Assembly: GCA_023079485.1 (NCBI GenBank)
Contig: CM041098.1
Span: forward strand, 496,001-560,000
Direction: 5' to 3'
From: Archilochus colubris
Taxonomy: Eukaryota; Chordata; Aves; Apodiformes; Trochilidae
Length of the DNA stretch: 64,000 bases
Shown here: positions 13,946 to 25,476 of the stretch, in pieces
How positions within the stretch are numbered: position 1 is the first letter of the stretch
Layout: each line of letters opens with the position of its first letter
The notes under the pieces: generated by a model
Databases searched by the model: none
Told to the model about the DNA's origin: nothing
What the model saw: only the letters and a program-made list of their open reading frames with translations
Made by a program: the position numbers and the translations under genes

Positions 13946-14644
13946 AAATTACGTTTGCATTAAACTCTCCTTGAGGGGTCAGCTGCAGTCCTCAGCCAAA
14001 AGTAAAAGCGCTCAGTTCCAGTTCAGCCTTTGGAAAATGTATCTGAACATTACACTTCCCTCAGGAGGTGTAACATTTGGAAAAACAAAGAGTTGCACAG
14101 TTTCTCTTGACACATTTCAACTTTGAACTTAAAGCAGAACAGTTTTCCATTAATTTCTAGTGAATCAAGCATAAGCCAACACTACTACAATATTAACCAA
14201 CAGCTTTCTTTTGCCGTCTTTGTTCAGCAACAATTTCATCTTTTAATCAAGGGAAAATGGATACCACTCGACCACTACCAGACCAAAAGCTATTCATCTG
14301 CAATGATCAGCTGCAGCAACAGGCAGCCAAGGGAAATCAAGCACATAAACTGCATCAAAAGTTATAGAAAATTTAAGCTTCAAATCACTTGAGCTATTAG
14401 GTCCTGGGAGAAAACACATCCTGATATAAGGTTTCTGAACTGTCCTTTTAGTAAAAAAAAAAATTTCAATTCTTAAAATACAATGGCTGAAACTTACTCA
14501 CTGAATATCCTTATTACAACCAAGTTCTTATCCTCAAGCATCCTGCTATGTGGAACATGGGGAATAGCTTAGATACCACTGAAATGCAGATGAAAAACCA
14601 TCAGATGTTAATGTCTGTGAAGTAGAGGGGTTTTTTAATACAGA

Positions 14645-14690
14645 ATAAACAAAAAAAAGAAAAACAACAAAAAAAGCACACAAAAATCCA
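14645..14690. repeat. A-rich low-complexity tract
   Basis: A homopolymers are interrupted by single G or C bases. No element is recognisable next to it. Confidence 0.5.
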
Positions 14691-14905
14691 AAGGTTTGGC
14701 AGTGACATTCAAAAAGATTATATAATATTCACTATGAAGGTCAAATGACTTCACAGCAAGCACTTTGGAGTTGGCTGTGTATACCACAAGGATTTTTATT
14801 CAGATTTTTGTATAAATAAAGAAGTTTAGGGCTCACCTATTCTTGGCCACACAGCCTTCTTATATAGGTAAGCTACACTGACTTTGGTACACACTTCCTC
14901 AGACT

Positions 14906-14917
14906 CACACACACACA
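14906..14917. repeat. (CA)6 microsatellite
   Basis: Six CA units in otherwise unremarkable SLIT3 intron. Confidence 0.7.
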
Positions 14918-17900
14918 GAATTCCAGGGGAGAGGAAACCAATACTCATCATCTGTATTTTAGGATGTTTTAAATGACAACAGGTGTTCTTCAGGGGGGAA
15001 TCTTTCACCAAATTCTCTTATTTGAATCACTGCTCAGCTGCAAAAGCCATTACATGAAAAAGTGAACAGCCTCAGAGTCACTCATTAAGAAATACTCCAG
15101 TCAGAAGTCTGGTCCCTTTCACCTCAGAGTCCAACCCAAACATGTGCAACGAACACAGACAAATTGCCAAGGGCCACTGTTTGCTTCTGTAGCCAACATA
15201 TCACATTGGTTCATTTCACCCTCCTTCCCATTACCACCATTTCAAAACAAAGTAACAAATTCAATAGATCTAGTTTAGGGTCTGGCCCGGTGCAAATGCA
15301 CAATGTCCAGTCAAGCACAAGTAGTCAGTGTCCAAATTCAGTCACCCCTGCTCTCCCAGGATAAGGACCTCTAATAGCAAGTTCTTGGCATCCAAAGCCA
15401 TGTACTCCACTTACTGACAAATGACCTAGGAAAGAGGCAAAAAAATAAAGCTCCATGCAAGGTTTTGGAGACTACTAGTACAGGAACAAATGAGTGGCAA
15501 TCTCTAGCAGGAAGGATCCTACAAAACAGAATGTCAGTGTAAGAATCAGTATAATTACATTTGCATGTGTTTAACATTGCATTCTGCAGTAATTTGGAAG
15601 CATTCAACACAGAAGCTTAGATTTAATTTGGAAACAAAATTGAGGAAGTTGAGGACTTACTACAAACTAGTGCAACTTCAGCAGCTACATGCACCTAGGC
15701 CAAAAACACCATAATAATGTATTTGTATAAGAGAAACCCCAGACCACATGAAAACTCCAGAGTAAGCAGATGACTAAGCTTCTAAATTGCACCTAAATAT
15801 GGACACACTCAATTTAGCTACTCAGACAAAGCACAGAACAGATTCATCTTGCAAGCTTTATCAATTTAGCTACGTAAAGACACCTTCAAAGTAGAAGACT
15901 AACAATTAACATTGGGGAGCTATTAGTCACACAAGGTTCCCAGCCACTGAGTATAATTTCATCAATAGCTCAAACATGGCTGAATTCTCCAAATAAAATT
16001 TCATACCTAAGCAATGTGTTGTTAACAGACAGGGAGAGAAGTAGGTATGAAGGAAGGGAAAAACACAAAGGCTCGTGCTTGATGTTCAAACAGAAAGCAG
16101 CTACTGGCCCAAAAGACTTATGAGCAATTGTCCCCATGTGTCACTTGTTCCTTTCAGAGACCTGAAGGATACAGTTGTCAAGCAGGTGGCTTTGGTCTAG
16201 TCACTCCATTTACAAATCATATCAAAATTACCTTGGCTATCAGCATTATTGTTATAAAAAGCCATACATATAGTAGTTCACATAGGTGTACAAACTTTAC
16301 ACTGAGGAAAGTTCCATTGTCCCCTTTAAGAACCAAAGGGCTCCTAGGCAAACTCTGATTAGAGAAGCTGGATGAAGCAGCCCTAAGGAACTTTTCAGGA
16401 AGATAGAAGAGTCAAAAGATAGCTATTGAATTACTAGTTTTCGTCATAACACAAATCTATAAAAAATTTTTGGTAGGATGGTAAGTTACTTAAAAAACAT
16501 GGAATGGATCAGTAAACACCACTATCAACCCACAAGGTTGGCTCTGTCCTGCTCACATGCAAGGTCCTATGTGGAGGATCACTTCCTGCAGTGTCAGGAG
16601 AAATCTTACACCTAAGTTCATGCCTGTCTCTTGCTATGTGACATGACTACTCTGAGGATTCCTTCTCTAGAACGGAGGTTCAATGGAACTTACTCCTGGG
16701 AAATGACAGATATTTCTTGTCCTACCTATTTTCTCCAGACAGAATATTCTCTTAGTGCAACAGCATACACTGACCTCTTTTTAGCTCTTGAGAAAACCTA
16801 ACAGAGCAAAACCTTTAATCTGTAGCACACAATTACAAGCCTGCCACAGAATGAAATAACAAGCTAAAAACTGTAACACAAGACTAGACTTACTTGCTAT
16901 ATTTGTAAAGTGGCTATTAAAAATGAATTTATGTTAAAAAGTTTCTATGTTCACTGGTTAATCTGTGGATTCCACTCAAGACAAAAATCACAGGTACAAC
17001 TTCAGGAAGACTTACTCCAAAGCATTCAAAAAGATGAGCAAACATGCATCACATTTATCATTTAGAATCACTGAATCAGTAATGGCATTTCAGGTGACAC
17101 CAATTTCTTGGGGTATCAGGAGATGATCACTGGTTTATCTCAATAATTTTTTTCCTCCTAAAGATATTTCCCATTGTTTATTTAATGTTATATTTTCAGA
17201 TTTTCCAGGGTGTCATATTAACACAAATTTAAATAATATTTAACTTGGCTTCACTAGCCCAAACATTCTGTAACATTTGTACAAACATAACACTAAAAGC
17301 TTAGTGGCAAAATATTTTAAGTGTTGCCATTAAATGTCTTATTAATTAAAGGAAAGTTTTCAACTTGAACAAGTATGCAAAATTCATAGCTCAAAAGAAT
17401 GCCCAAAGAGAAGACCTTTTCACAGTACACAGGTCTAAAAAAGTCACTTGGTGTGTGGCCATCAGTAAACTTGTTAAAATTATTTTCCCAACATATCAAC
17501 GTTTCTCTGAGGTTAGAAGTATCTGTTGTTTCAGATATGATACATTTGGGTTTATTTACAAGTTAAACCAGTTAAAGACTACAGATCAACCCAGTGTAAT
17601 GTCATAAATGTTACAGGTTGCCATGGACCACAACAAAAAAAGATACTCTGATAAACCCAATGGGTGACCGAGGTTTCACCTAGGAGCAAAATTTACACTC
17701 GGGGAACTATCAGCTCATCTTCCCTCTACTGCTTACATTAGGAAATTCAATTTAGTGCAATCAGTAGAAGTCTAGAATGGAAAGAATTGATGCACACAAT
17801 TGATACACACTTGAAATGAAGACAAGAGTGACTACTATAACAACTGAAAGGATCATGATAAATAATAAATAAAAATTGAAGACAGTATTTAAAAACATGG

Positions 17901-18863
17901 AAAACCATGTTACTACAAAACCCTCTCTACTGTTTCCACAAGGTTTCAGACAAAACGTTCCAACAATACACTAGTTTTTAAATAATCAAACCACACATCC
18001 AACACTGCTAAATCTCATACTTAAGAGAAGTACATCCCTAAGGTCAAATACTGAAACTGATTTTTGTGTAATAACTATTATAGTTCTTCATGCAGCCATT
18101 AATCTGAATTTTACATCTGTAAACACCACAAAAAACTTACCAACACCAAAAGCACAGTGATTGCACTCCCATTCTTTTTAACACTTAAAGTACCAAGGCT
18201 AAGGAAGTTACTTTCTTCTCACAGAAGGAAAGAGAAGTTAACATTGCTATTAGGTACATTCTCACAATTGAAACCCAGTGACAACAGTAATCCATTCCCT
18301 TAAAATTTCAGGAATAACAAATTACCATTTTGAAATTCTTCTCAGGTAGCCAACTAATCTTGCATTTGCAAATCATTTTAAGCCAAAATTTAGAAATTTA
18401 ATTCCAGCCTTTAATTCTTAAACCATGTAAACGCACATCAACAATGAGGTATACAAACCATCCGTGTTACCACACATACTCTGACTGCCTTGGTTTATGA
18501 CTTTAATAGCAGTTTGTCATGGGGTTGAGGTTTTTTTATCTCTAAACTGCTAGGTTGCTACCATCAATTTTAAAGAGAACAGTTTTGAGGATGTAAGTTA
18601 AGCTTTCTGCAGCACTCACATCTGAATAATTGTTAACACACAAGGGGTTATAAAAGGGAGGCTGATAAGGTAACAAAACATTAAAAATGGTATAATAGCC
18701 TAGTAAGAAATACTCATGTTGCTGCTCTCAGCACAATGAAATGCATTTCAAAACAGTCAAGGATGCTATATAACTTCACCTTGGGATAGAACTTAGCCTT
18801 TAAAAGGACTTCACACATGCAAACTTTGTTTTCTTAGTAACCTCATCTAGATTGCTTGCTAGG

Positions 18864-18876
18864 AAAAAAAAAAAAA
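18864..18876. repeat. Poly(A) run, A13
   Basis: A single homopolymer run in SLIT3 intron, without target-site duplication that I can see. Confidence 0.7.
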
Positions 18877-19868
18877 TCTCTTGAGAGACTGAAATTTCCA
18901 CAGCTCTCTGACCCAGAAGGAAACACACTAGGAAGTCAGGCCATAGAATCCACAGCATTCGCTTACAAGTTCAAAACCATTTAAAGTTCTCAGCTAAACG
19001 ACATCAGGCACAATTCCTGCATTTCCCTGAGGTCAGCTGAGGAGCCCAGCACAGAGCTGCTCTGAGGCTCTGTTTAACATTCCATTCTGGACATCCTCAG
19101 ATCCAGCACCGGGCATTCTCTGAAGTGTACCATATGCTCTGTGTTAGCAGTGTCAGAGATGCCGTCCTCTGCATCCAGCAAGTGCCAGAACTGTTTTAGA
19201 GAACTCAAGCTGGCTTTGGGCTTTCTCCTCACAAGCTTGTTAAGCCAGGAAAAAAAGAGCCAACTAAAAACCTGGTGCAAACTTACAATGTAGAAAATTT
19301 ACTAAGAACACATTTGTTGTATTATCCTGTGCTGATCATAAGCCCTGAAGTAGATCAAAAACTAAATAACCAGCTTCCCACAACACTTTATTACAGAAAT
19401 CAGAGGCTGCTCTAATGTGATTTTCAAATCCATTTTCAGTTGTTTATAGCAGCAGTCGATTTTTCCATGGTGATGAAGTCACCTCACTGAGAAACTGCTA
19501 CCAACCACCAGGTGAAAACACCCGGGTTTCTAATCGCGTACCAAACTGGTGTTTGGATTGACAATGGTTGTTGCTGGGAGCATTCCAGGTAGAGCCCTAT
19601 ACTCTATTACATGTTAGCCACTGTAAAACCCAACCAGGTGGTACCTGAAAAAAAATGCAGAACTCTGAATGTTTTTTCAAGAAGCAAGAACAGCAGCATG
19701 CCAGCTAACTTCTAAAAAGCTCCTCCCCTTCCCTCCTGAAAACATTAATCCGTGTTTGATTACTGAAGCTGCTGTTAGGATGTACTCTGCACCGGCAGGC
19801 AGGTGTTAAGGCACTAATCCCAGATGCTTCCACAAGTATTAGAAGAGCCCTTAATGGTTTTTACTTAC

Positions 19869-20121
19869 AGTCTCTCTGCATTCCTGGGAATATCCCTCGG
19901 TACAGTTTTGAGACCCAGTCCATGACAATCCACGTTGGAAGCAATACATGTGCATTTATGAGGGCATCCTCCAACAGGCATCCAACTCGCGGAGCTCCAA
20001 AAGCTCAAGATCATTCCAAGGCACAGAAACGCACTTCTCCCACGAGACAACATGGTTTCTTGATCACTTCAGTGGGTATAAAAGTGTGCGCAAGCAGCCA
20101 GCCCTTAAAGACGAAATGCCT
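19869..20121 (-). CDS. SLIT3: SLIT3 first coding exon (signal peptide and LRRNT start)
   Basis: The exon encodes the N-terminus of Slit homolog 3, a large secreted axon-guidance and angiogenesis ligand for ROBO receptors. Coding runs from the ATG at 20053 down to 19869 (61 codons plus 2 bases); 20121-20054 is 5' UTR. Residues 8-24 form a hydrophobic signal-peptide core. Residues 30-43 carry the CX3CXCX6C pattern of an LRR N-cap (C30, C34, C36, C43). The stretch that follows, VDCHGLGLK then PRNAERL, fits SLIT3; SLIT2 has GLALR and NTERL there. The start is supported by an in-frame TGA at 20071-20069, no other ATG in the exon leader, and A at -3 (ACCATG). The exon ends in CT|GTAAGTAA (GT at 19868-19867), so the intron is phase 2 and splits the Leu codon, as expected for SLIT genes. 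The leader peptide differs from the GC-rich human SLIT3 leader as I recall it. Paralogue choice is also supported by the divergent SPDL1 remnants. Confidence 0.9.
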
Positions 20122-20160
20122 CTGAGAAGAAAGGGAAAACAAGAGGCTCTTAGTACAGCC
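20122..20160 (-). other. Splice acceptor and branch point before the SLIT3 ATG exon
   Basis: Read on the minus strand, an almost uninterrupted pyrimidine tract ends in CCCTTTCTTCTCAG with AG at 20123-20122. A branch-point-like TACTAAG lies about 25 bases upstream. This is a near-ideal vertebrate 3' splice site placed 68 bases before the SLIT3 ATG. It implies that the ATG exon is not the transcription-start exon, or that it is an alternative first coding exon fed by an upstream leader exon. The sequence shows the signal directly; its use is inferred. Confidence 0.65.
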
Positions 20161-20435
20161 CAAGGGAACCCACCAATGCCATCACCGCCGGAGCACCAGC
20201 AAACCTTCAAAGACTCCTGAAAAGGTTATGTTAGGTGGAGGAAGGTGGGGAATTGCCTTTCGGGCTCGGGTTTCTTTCTGTTATCTACAAGCGGTACCAG
20301 AAGGCAGAAAGTTTAACAGAGCTGGAGCCAGATGCGTCCTCAGATGAAAGAGAAACTGGGAGTGGAAGTAAACACACAAAAACATCCATCAGAAACGGCA
20401 GCGGTCTCCAAAGCAGCCTCCTCCGCTCCGCATAG

Positions 20436-20446
20436 CCCCACCTGGG
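20436..20446 (-). other. Candidate donor of a SLIT3 5' UTR exon in the CpG island
   Basis: The minus strand reads CCCAG|GTGGGG, with GT at 20441-20440. This is the best donor-like site I found between the CpG-island promoter motifs and the acceptor at 20122, and it would give a 320-base intron. It is weaker than a full consensus site, and other GT sites in the island could be used instead, so only the existence of an upstream exon, not its exact end, is suggested. Confidence 0.3.
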
Positions 20447-20743
20447 CCGGGCAGGTAACCCGCGGAGGAGATGGCTGAGAATTCAAAGCGGCCCCGCTGG
20501 AAGCTCCTCAGGCGCTGCCTCCCGCCCCTCGGCTGCTGCCGCTCTGGGCCCGCACCCCCGCGCCGGGGGCCGCCGGAGCCGGGACCGGGGAGCTGCGAAG
20601 AGCGGCGGAGGAGGGAGGCGGCGGCGTTCCCGGGCGCTGCTGCGCTGTCCGCCCGCTCCCCATTCACTGTGCATGGCAGCCGGGCGACCGCCCGCGGCAC
20701 GGTGCCACCCCTCCCCCCTCCCAAAATATCACCCGCAACGCCC

Positions 20744-20748
20744 ATTGG
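20744..20748 (-). promoter_or_regulatory. CCAAT box (NF-Y type)
   Basis: The plus strand reads CCCATTGGCTG, which is AGCCAATGGG on the minus strand. This is a good NF-Y context oriented with SLIT3. Confidence 0.55.
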
Positions 20749-20760
20749 CTGCGGGGGCCC

Positions 20761-20768
20761 TGACGTCA
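20761..20768. promoter_or_regulatory. Palindromic CRE (TGACGTCA)
   Basis: This is a perfect eight-base CREB/ATF site inside the CpG island. It lies 12 bases from the CCAAT box, an arrangement common in CpG-island promoters. The site is seen directly; its function is inferred. Confidence 0.6.
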
Positions 20769-20831
20769 CCAAACTGCTCAACTTTTGGAGCGGAGGGAGG
20801 GTGAAAGTTTGGGGGCCGCGCTGGCCCCGGC

Positions 20832-20840
20832 GGGGCGGGG
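20832..20840. promoter_or_regulatory. GC box (Sp1/KLF type)
   Basis: GGGGCGGGG lies in the CpG island upstream of the CRE and CCAAT motifs, when read in the SLIT3 direction. Confidence 0.5.
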
Positions 20841-21170
20841 GCTCCCCGGGAGCCCCCCGCAGCCCCTTCCTTCCGCGCCCGGCGCCGCGGCGGGGAAACG
20901 CGGTTCCCATTGTCGGGGCGAGCCCCCTCCCCCGCTTCGGGTTTCGGAAAGGAATGTGCGGGCTGAAGCACAGGAACCGCCGCCCGGCGCTCCGTGAACT
21001 AGGCTCAGGTTTCCCCTCCAAGGGGAATTCGCCGCCTTTTGTTCCCCCGTTCCCACTCCCCGAGTTCCCTCTGGCGGTGGCAGCCGGACCTTCACTCGCA
21101 CCGGGCTCCTGCGGGCCGGGACCTCTGTCCCGCTCCCCCCCTCTGCACCGGACTTCTCGTCGCATTTAGA

Positions 21171-24100
21171 GATTACTTGGAAAAGTAGAAGTCTGAGAGA
21201 CACACAAAAAGGCGGTTTTTTGGACATAATTCTTAGCCCATTAAGAGATAGGTTCTCCCTGTAGTAGACCAGGAACCCACACTATGTACCCAAAAAAAAA
21301 AAGCTGGTTTACAAACAACATGAAACCCTGTTTCAAAATACCTAGGTTCTTTCTGAACAGCCAAGCATAGTTCCACAGGTACGTCTATGCACAGCACACT
21401 TGGGAACACAAACTGTCAGTTTTTCATCTACATCACAAACTCTTGGGTCCATGACTACAGGGTACAGGCTCTGTTCCCATGGGAAAAGTTTTTCTTTTCA
21501 CAGTTCAGTAAAGATCTGTGAATTTTTAGCATTACCAGCATTACCATGAAACCATCACAATCTCTCCAAAGATGTGACCAGGCTTAGTTACACTGGGACT
21601 CAGTTTCTCACATTGGGCCCAAAATGTGCTCAGCTCTTTTCTATGAACATTAAAAAAACTCAAAAAACAGTATTTTAAGTGACAGGCTTTTAGTGGAAAC
21701 ATGTCATTTACCCAAGGCATTTCTGGCCACATTGGTAGATAGTTCTCTTTGCCCACATGAGTGCAATGTCCCCTTTTACAGCCAGCAAAGCAGCTACTTG
21801 TCCACTGCCCTCCAGAACAAGCTGAGACTTGACACTATAGAGCCTCTCTGTGAACAGCAATTTGCTGAAGAGCACACACAAGATCACAAGTCAACCTTCC
21901 ACCTTTTCTGGTCTTTGAAAAAGCAAATAAGTTATTTTGCTATTTTTTAAGCTATTTGTTTATGTGGGGAACTTTGTTTTTATAGAGAAACCTCTGTTAC
22001 CAGACCTTCAGATTGAACTACTTACATGACTAGACCCAAAGCTCAGTTAGGTGGTCCTTACATAGCAGTCTCCAATGCATGAAGGCTCAGTGACAAATGA
22101 TACAACGTTTGAATATGCACAGGGGGACTCAGCTGTCACCCCTTTAAGTGGTTGCTTTATACTGCTTCAGGAAAGATTAGAAAATCCTATTCTTCCTCTT
22201 CTCCCAAATCTACAGAAACAACAAAATTTAGTAAGGTGTGTACAATTCTATCTGGATCCTCTAATAGACTTTTCCTTTCCTGGAGCAAAAAGCAGAGGAA
22301 GATAACTTTAACCTCCAGAATTAAGACATTAATTAAGGGGTAAAACCACAACATATCCTTCTCCAGCCTTTGAGTACCCAAAGCAGCAATGATAACTGTA
22401 GGAGCTTGAACCGTATCCCTCTGCTTCACCCTCTTGAGAGAGCAAAAGCACAGACAGCTCCAGACATGTCACGGACACTCATTGCTATCTATTCTGAAGC
22501 AAGCACCCTCAATCAAGTGTTGGTCTCCAAGAGGTCAGCTCTGGAACAAGGAACAGCTGGTTCTGGCCAGCTGAGAGAACTTACATTGCTTAGGAGGACA
22601 AAGTACTCTGAAAGCCCTGAAGTCCTTCCATACAGGATGAAGGTATACATTCTTGGCTCATTCAACCAGTGAAAATACTTTTGTTGGAACCTAGCTCTCC
22701 TTGGCAACCACTCCAAAGAAAGATGTTTTTTTTTTCCTGTTCTAGTTTATTAGCAAGCAATTTCCCAGCTACCAAGAGGGCCATAGGAAGACACACACCC
22801 TTCACTTCAGCATGGAAGTACAGAAGCTATTGGACAGTAAATATGATCACAGCTAATGCAGAGGTCAGGGCATGATGGCAATTTTTTTCTTTAAGCTTAC
22901 TAATGTTTACTTGTGATGAACTTCAAATTCTAACAAATGCTGTAACAGCTCCCTCAAACCTCTTCAACACTGTCATCCAGAGCATTCAGCATATTCCATG
23001 CTTCACTGCTAATCTCTCACAACTAAATTTCCTTGGAAAGTACAAGTGGACCAGACAAAATGGCAGAAAAAACCCCAGATGAGCCAAAAGCCTATTCTTT
23101 AAATACATTTAATTACTATAATAAATAGGATGCATGTTTTCCTACATTACAGTAAAAGTAGCTCTTAAAGGAGATGGTCACAGATTCTCAAGATATGCCA
23201 CAGGGAAGCAGAGTGTTGATGCTGCTGTTTTTCCTTCATTCATCTACTATGGCTTCAGGCTCCAGGTAATTGCTAGAGACTGGCACAGGAGTCACAATCC
23301 ATCTCTAAGTGTGGAGTTGATAGAAGTCAGCACAGCATGTGTTACACAAAACTGCACTAAAAACCAGATTATGGAATAGTCTGGAACTATAAAAGGTTTC
23401 TTAGTAATATTTATATTATTTTAACCAAGTTAGTTGTTTCTGTGAAATCAACTATGTAAAGGTGGACATTTTTTCCCCATACTAATTCCTGAAGAATTAG
23501 AGACTATGAACATTTCCATATATGTAGAACTTCTTACAAACAAGATTATTATCAAAGGTGTGCTGTGTCTACTCAGCAGGGATTTAAATCTTGCCTGCTG
23601 CTGCTGCAATAAGAAACACAGGCATTTCTCTTAAGAAGAGAGTAGTTCACTATGCAGAACATCTTGATTTAAATTTGGAAATTGAGCTTGATATATGCAT
23701 ATTTCTATTTAATCTGTTTTCAAGAAATAATAGTTTTGCTTTTTTCTCTAATTGAAGAATAGTTTATTAAACAGACGTTCAGAGGGTATTTGCATTTGTG
23801 CAGTGCTGTCACCTAAGCAGTTCCAGAGCTGCTTTCTTCAGCTTGTCATGAATATCCTCGCCAGCTCCACCTTGCCCTAGTATCCTTCACACCACTGACA
23901 TTCTAGAGAAGACCTGAGCTCTATGAGCAAAGGCGAGCCTCGTAGGACAAAACCAGGAGATCACACAGCTCCTTGAGGAAAACTATGTGGAAGAAAATTT
24001 GTCTAGACAATTCTGAACTTCCAACAACTTCTTCATAAAACACACAAGCATGAGTGTTTCAGTCTTAATTTCCAAACACATTACACACTGTGGTATGCCT

Positions 24101-24879
24101 AACATCACTCTATTCCTTGTCAGGGATGGCTGGGCAGTTACGCATCCCCACACACTGTGCAGCAAGTGGGACTCACTGCATTTATGTCTTCCATGTGGCC
24201 TGCACATGTGCAGTAAATCTGATGGCTCCCAAATGCTCATACTCCTCACATGTACAATAGTGAGTTGTCTAGAGGCCTGATGGGAATTTTAGCAGGGCCT
24301 GGACATCTGGCTGAAGTCCTGAATTCTGAAAGTTTATGGTCGAAAAAACCAAAACGAAACAAAAAACAAGCTTTATGGAACGCAAATATATGGTGCCATG
24401 GTTTAAGCAACAGAGGACCACCACAGAACCACAGAGTGCAAGACTGCCTGCACACCAGAATAAAGCCTCCACCATCACCAACTAGGAAGGTGGTGAAGTA
24501 ATGAGTAATTTTGATGGCATCAAAGTAATCAAGTCTTGAATCTCATTTAAGTCACAAGGCTCTCTGAACAAGCTCTAAGAGAATCTCTCAAGCATATCCA
24601 CCACATCACTTAATGCTTTGTTACATGATCAAGCTGATGTGTGCATTTTAAATGTGCTAAGTTCAAACTCTGCCTGATTTTCAAGTCCCTGATGCAATCA
24701 TTGGGGAAGCAATGACATACACCAAGTTAAATAAAGTATCTCGGTACATTGCCTAAAAAGGAGATAAAGCCAACGCTCAAGAACCCTCTCTACGCTAAAG
24801 GAATTTGAACTTGAGTTTTATTAAAAGCTAGAAACAGACCACAGGTTTAACACGACAGATGTCACTATGGCCACGCTAT
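21171..24879. other. Intergenic stretch upstream of SLIT3
   Basis: Outside the CpG island the sequence returns to ordinary AT-rich composition. Short open frames occur on both strands (for example 22370-22672 plus and 23983-24249 minus). None shows a domain, conserved motif pattern or convincing splice framing. I see no repeat that I can name. Confidence 0.6.
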
Positions 24880-25080
24880 TTCAGAGCACACAAACTCGAA
24901 GCGCTTCACTCTGCTCCCCGCAGCCCCTGCGCTGGCTCTGCGCTGGCTCTGCGCTGCGTCGCGGTGCCCTCTGGTGGCACCCGCTGAGCGCCGGGCCCCG
25001 CAGGTTCCTCTGCTGCTGCCTCGGGAAGCTCCGCAGCACCGATCTCATCCGAGGGCTCCGCCAGGAACTGCACACAGGTC
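24880..25080. promoter_or_regulatory. Small GC-rich, CpG-bearing island
   Basis: A block of about 200 bases with high GC and several CpG dinucleotides stands alone in AT-rich DNA. It includes a short direct repeat (CTGCGCTGGCTCTGCGCTGG, about 24927-24950) and the CTCF-like site at 24965-24977. It lies about 1 kb before the weakest SPDL1-like exon remnant and is on the correct side to be the decayed promoter of that relict gene; this is inference. It could equally be a stand-alone insulator or enhancer. Confidence 0.5.
24962..24981 (-). promoter_or_regulatory. CTCF-like binding motif
   Basis: The minus strand reads GGTGCCACCAGAGGGCACCG. The core CCACCAGAGGGCA fits the CTCF consensus CCACNAGGGGGCGC with few mismatches. 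It sits in a GC-rich island between SLIT3 and the SPDL1 remnants, a plausible boundary position. The motif is seen directly; occupancy is inferred. Confidence 0.55.
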
Positions 25081-25451
25081 ATGGCAAGGGGTTAAATGCT
25101 CTCCGCACCTCTGCGATGTGTAAAATGTACATGCAGATGTCGTCAAAACCACGGTTTATACAATAGGAAAATGATAGCACCACAGAGGAGAAAACCGGGG
25201 TCAACTGATGCTTAGCCAGGCTGGTTTCCAGTTTAAGTTGACCTGAGCCCTCAGAGGTTTAATGCCACAAGTGTCATAAAGACACTACTGCTACTTGCTA
25301 CTCCCATTTAAAGGAGCAATTTAATTGTCAATGAAACACTGAATATTGGATTTTATAAAGATATTTTCATGTTAATTATTTAAATAAGAAAATAATTCTT
25401 TGTTAAGAATGTGTTAGGCTTAACAAGCATCTAACCTGTGTCTTTTTTTTC

Positions 25452-25476
25452 ATTATTATGCTTATAGCATAATAAT
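25452..25476. repeat. Perfect 10-bp inverted repeat
   Basis: ATTATTATGC and GCATAATAAT flank a five-base loop (TTATA). A run of TA-rich sequence (25477-25507) that can also fold on itself follows at once. It is most simply an AT-rich cruciform-prone or low-complexity site. Confidence 0.7.

Larger units (their letters stand above)
1..19868 (-). other. SLIT3: SLIT3 intron following the first coding exon (5' part)
   Basis: Everything 3' of the donor at 19868 on the minus strand is intron, and the next SLIT3 exon is not in the window. SLIT genes are known for a very long first coding intron. The sequence is AT-rich with scattered short open frames that show no recognisable domain or splice framing. 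Recognisable content is limited to CR1 fragments (3952-4042, 8705-8850, 9838-10032), A- or T-rich tracts and short microsatellites. The intronic microRNAs I know from SLIT genes (mir-218 family) belong to a later intron, and I did not see them here. No other gene is supported. Confidence 0.8.
20400..21170 (-). promoter_or_regulatory. CpG-island promoter region of SLIT3
   Basis: A sharp block of GC-rich, CpG-dense sequence stands out from the AT-rich surroundings and sits immediately upstream of the SLIT3 coding exon. It contains a GC box (GGGGCGGGG, 20832-20840), a full palindromic CRE (TGACGTCA, 20761-20768) and a CCAAT box on the minus strand (20748-20744), followed by C/G-rich KLF/Sp-like tracts at about 20711-20721. 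Read in the SLIT3 direction the order is GC box, CRE, CCAAT, which would put initiation roughly at 20640-20700. No TATA box is placed to match, so dispersed initiation is likely. Long open frames on both strands here are an expected side effect of high GC (few stop codons). Divergent initiation on the plus strand is possible. Confidence 0.75.

Noticed and set aside
19074..19280. 68-codon minus-strand frame just after the SLIT3 exon
   Set aside because: It does not continue the LRR pattern expected in the next SLIT3 exon (LDLN...NNITRI type), so it is intron.
20082..20089. TATAAAAG at 20076-20083 region read on the plus strand as a TATA box
   Set aside because: It points away from SLIT3 and falls inside the 5' UTR part of the coding exon. 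No plus-strand gene starts there.
20389..21227. Long overlapping open frames on both strands (up to 258 codons) in the CpG island
   Set aside because: High GC removes stop codons in all frames. The frames are rich in R, P, G and A, have no domain, and overlap each other on opposite strands. They sit where the SLIT3 promoter is expected.
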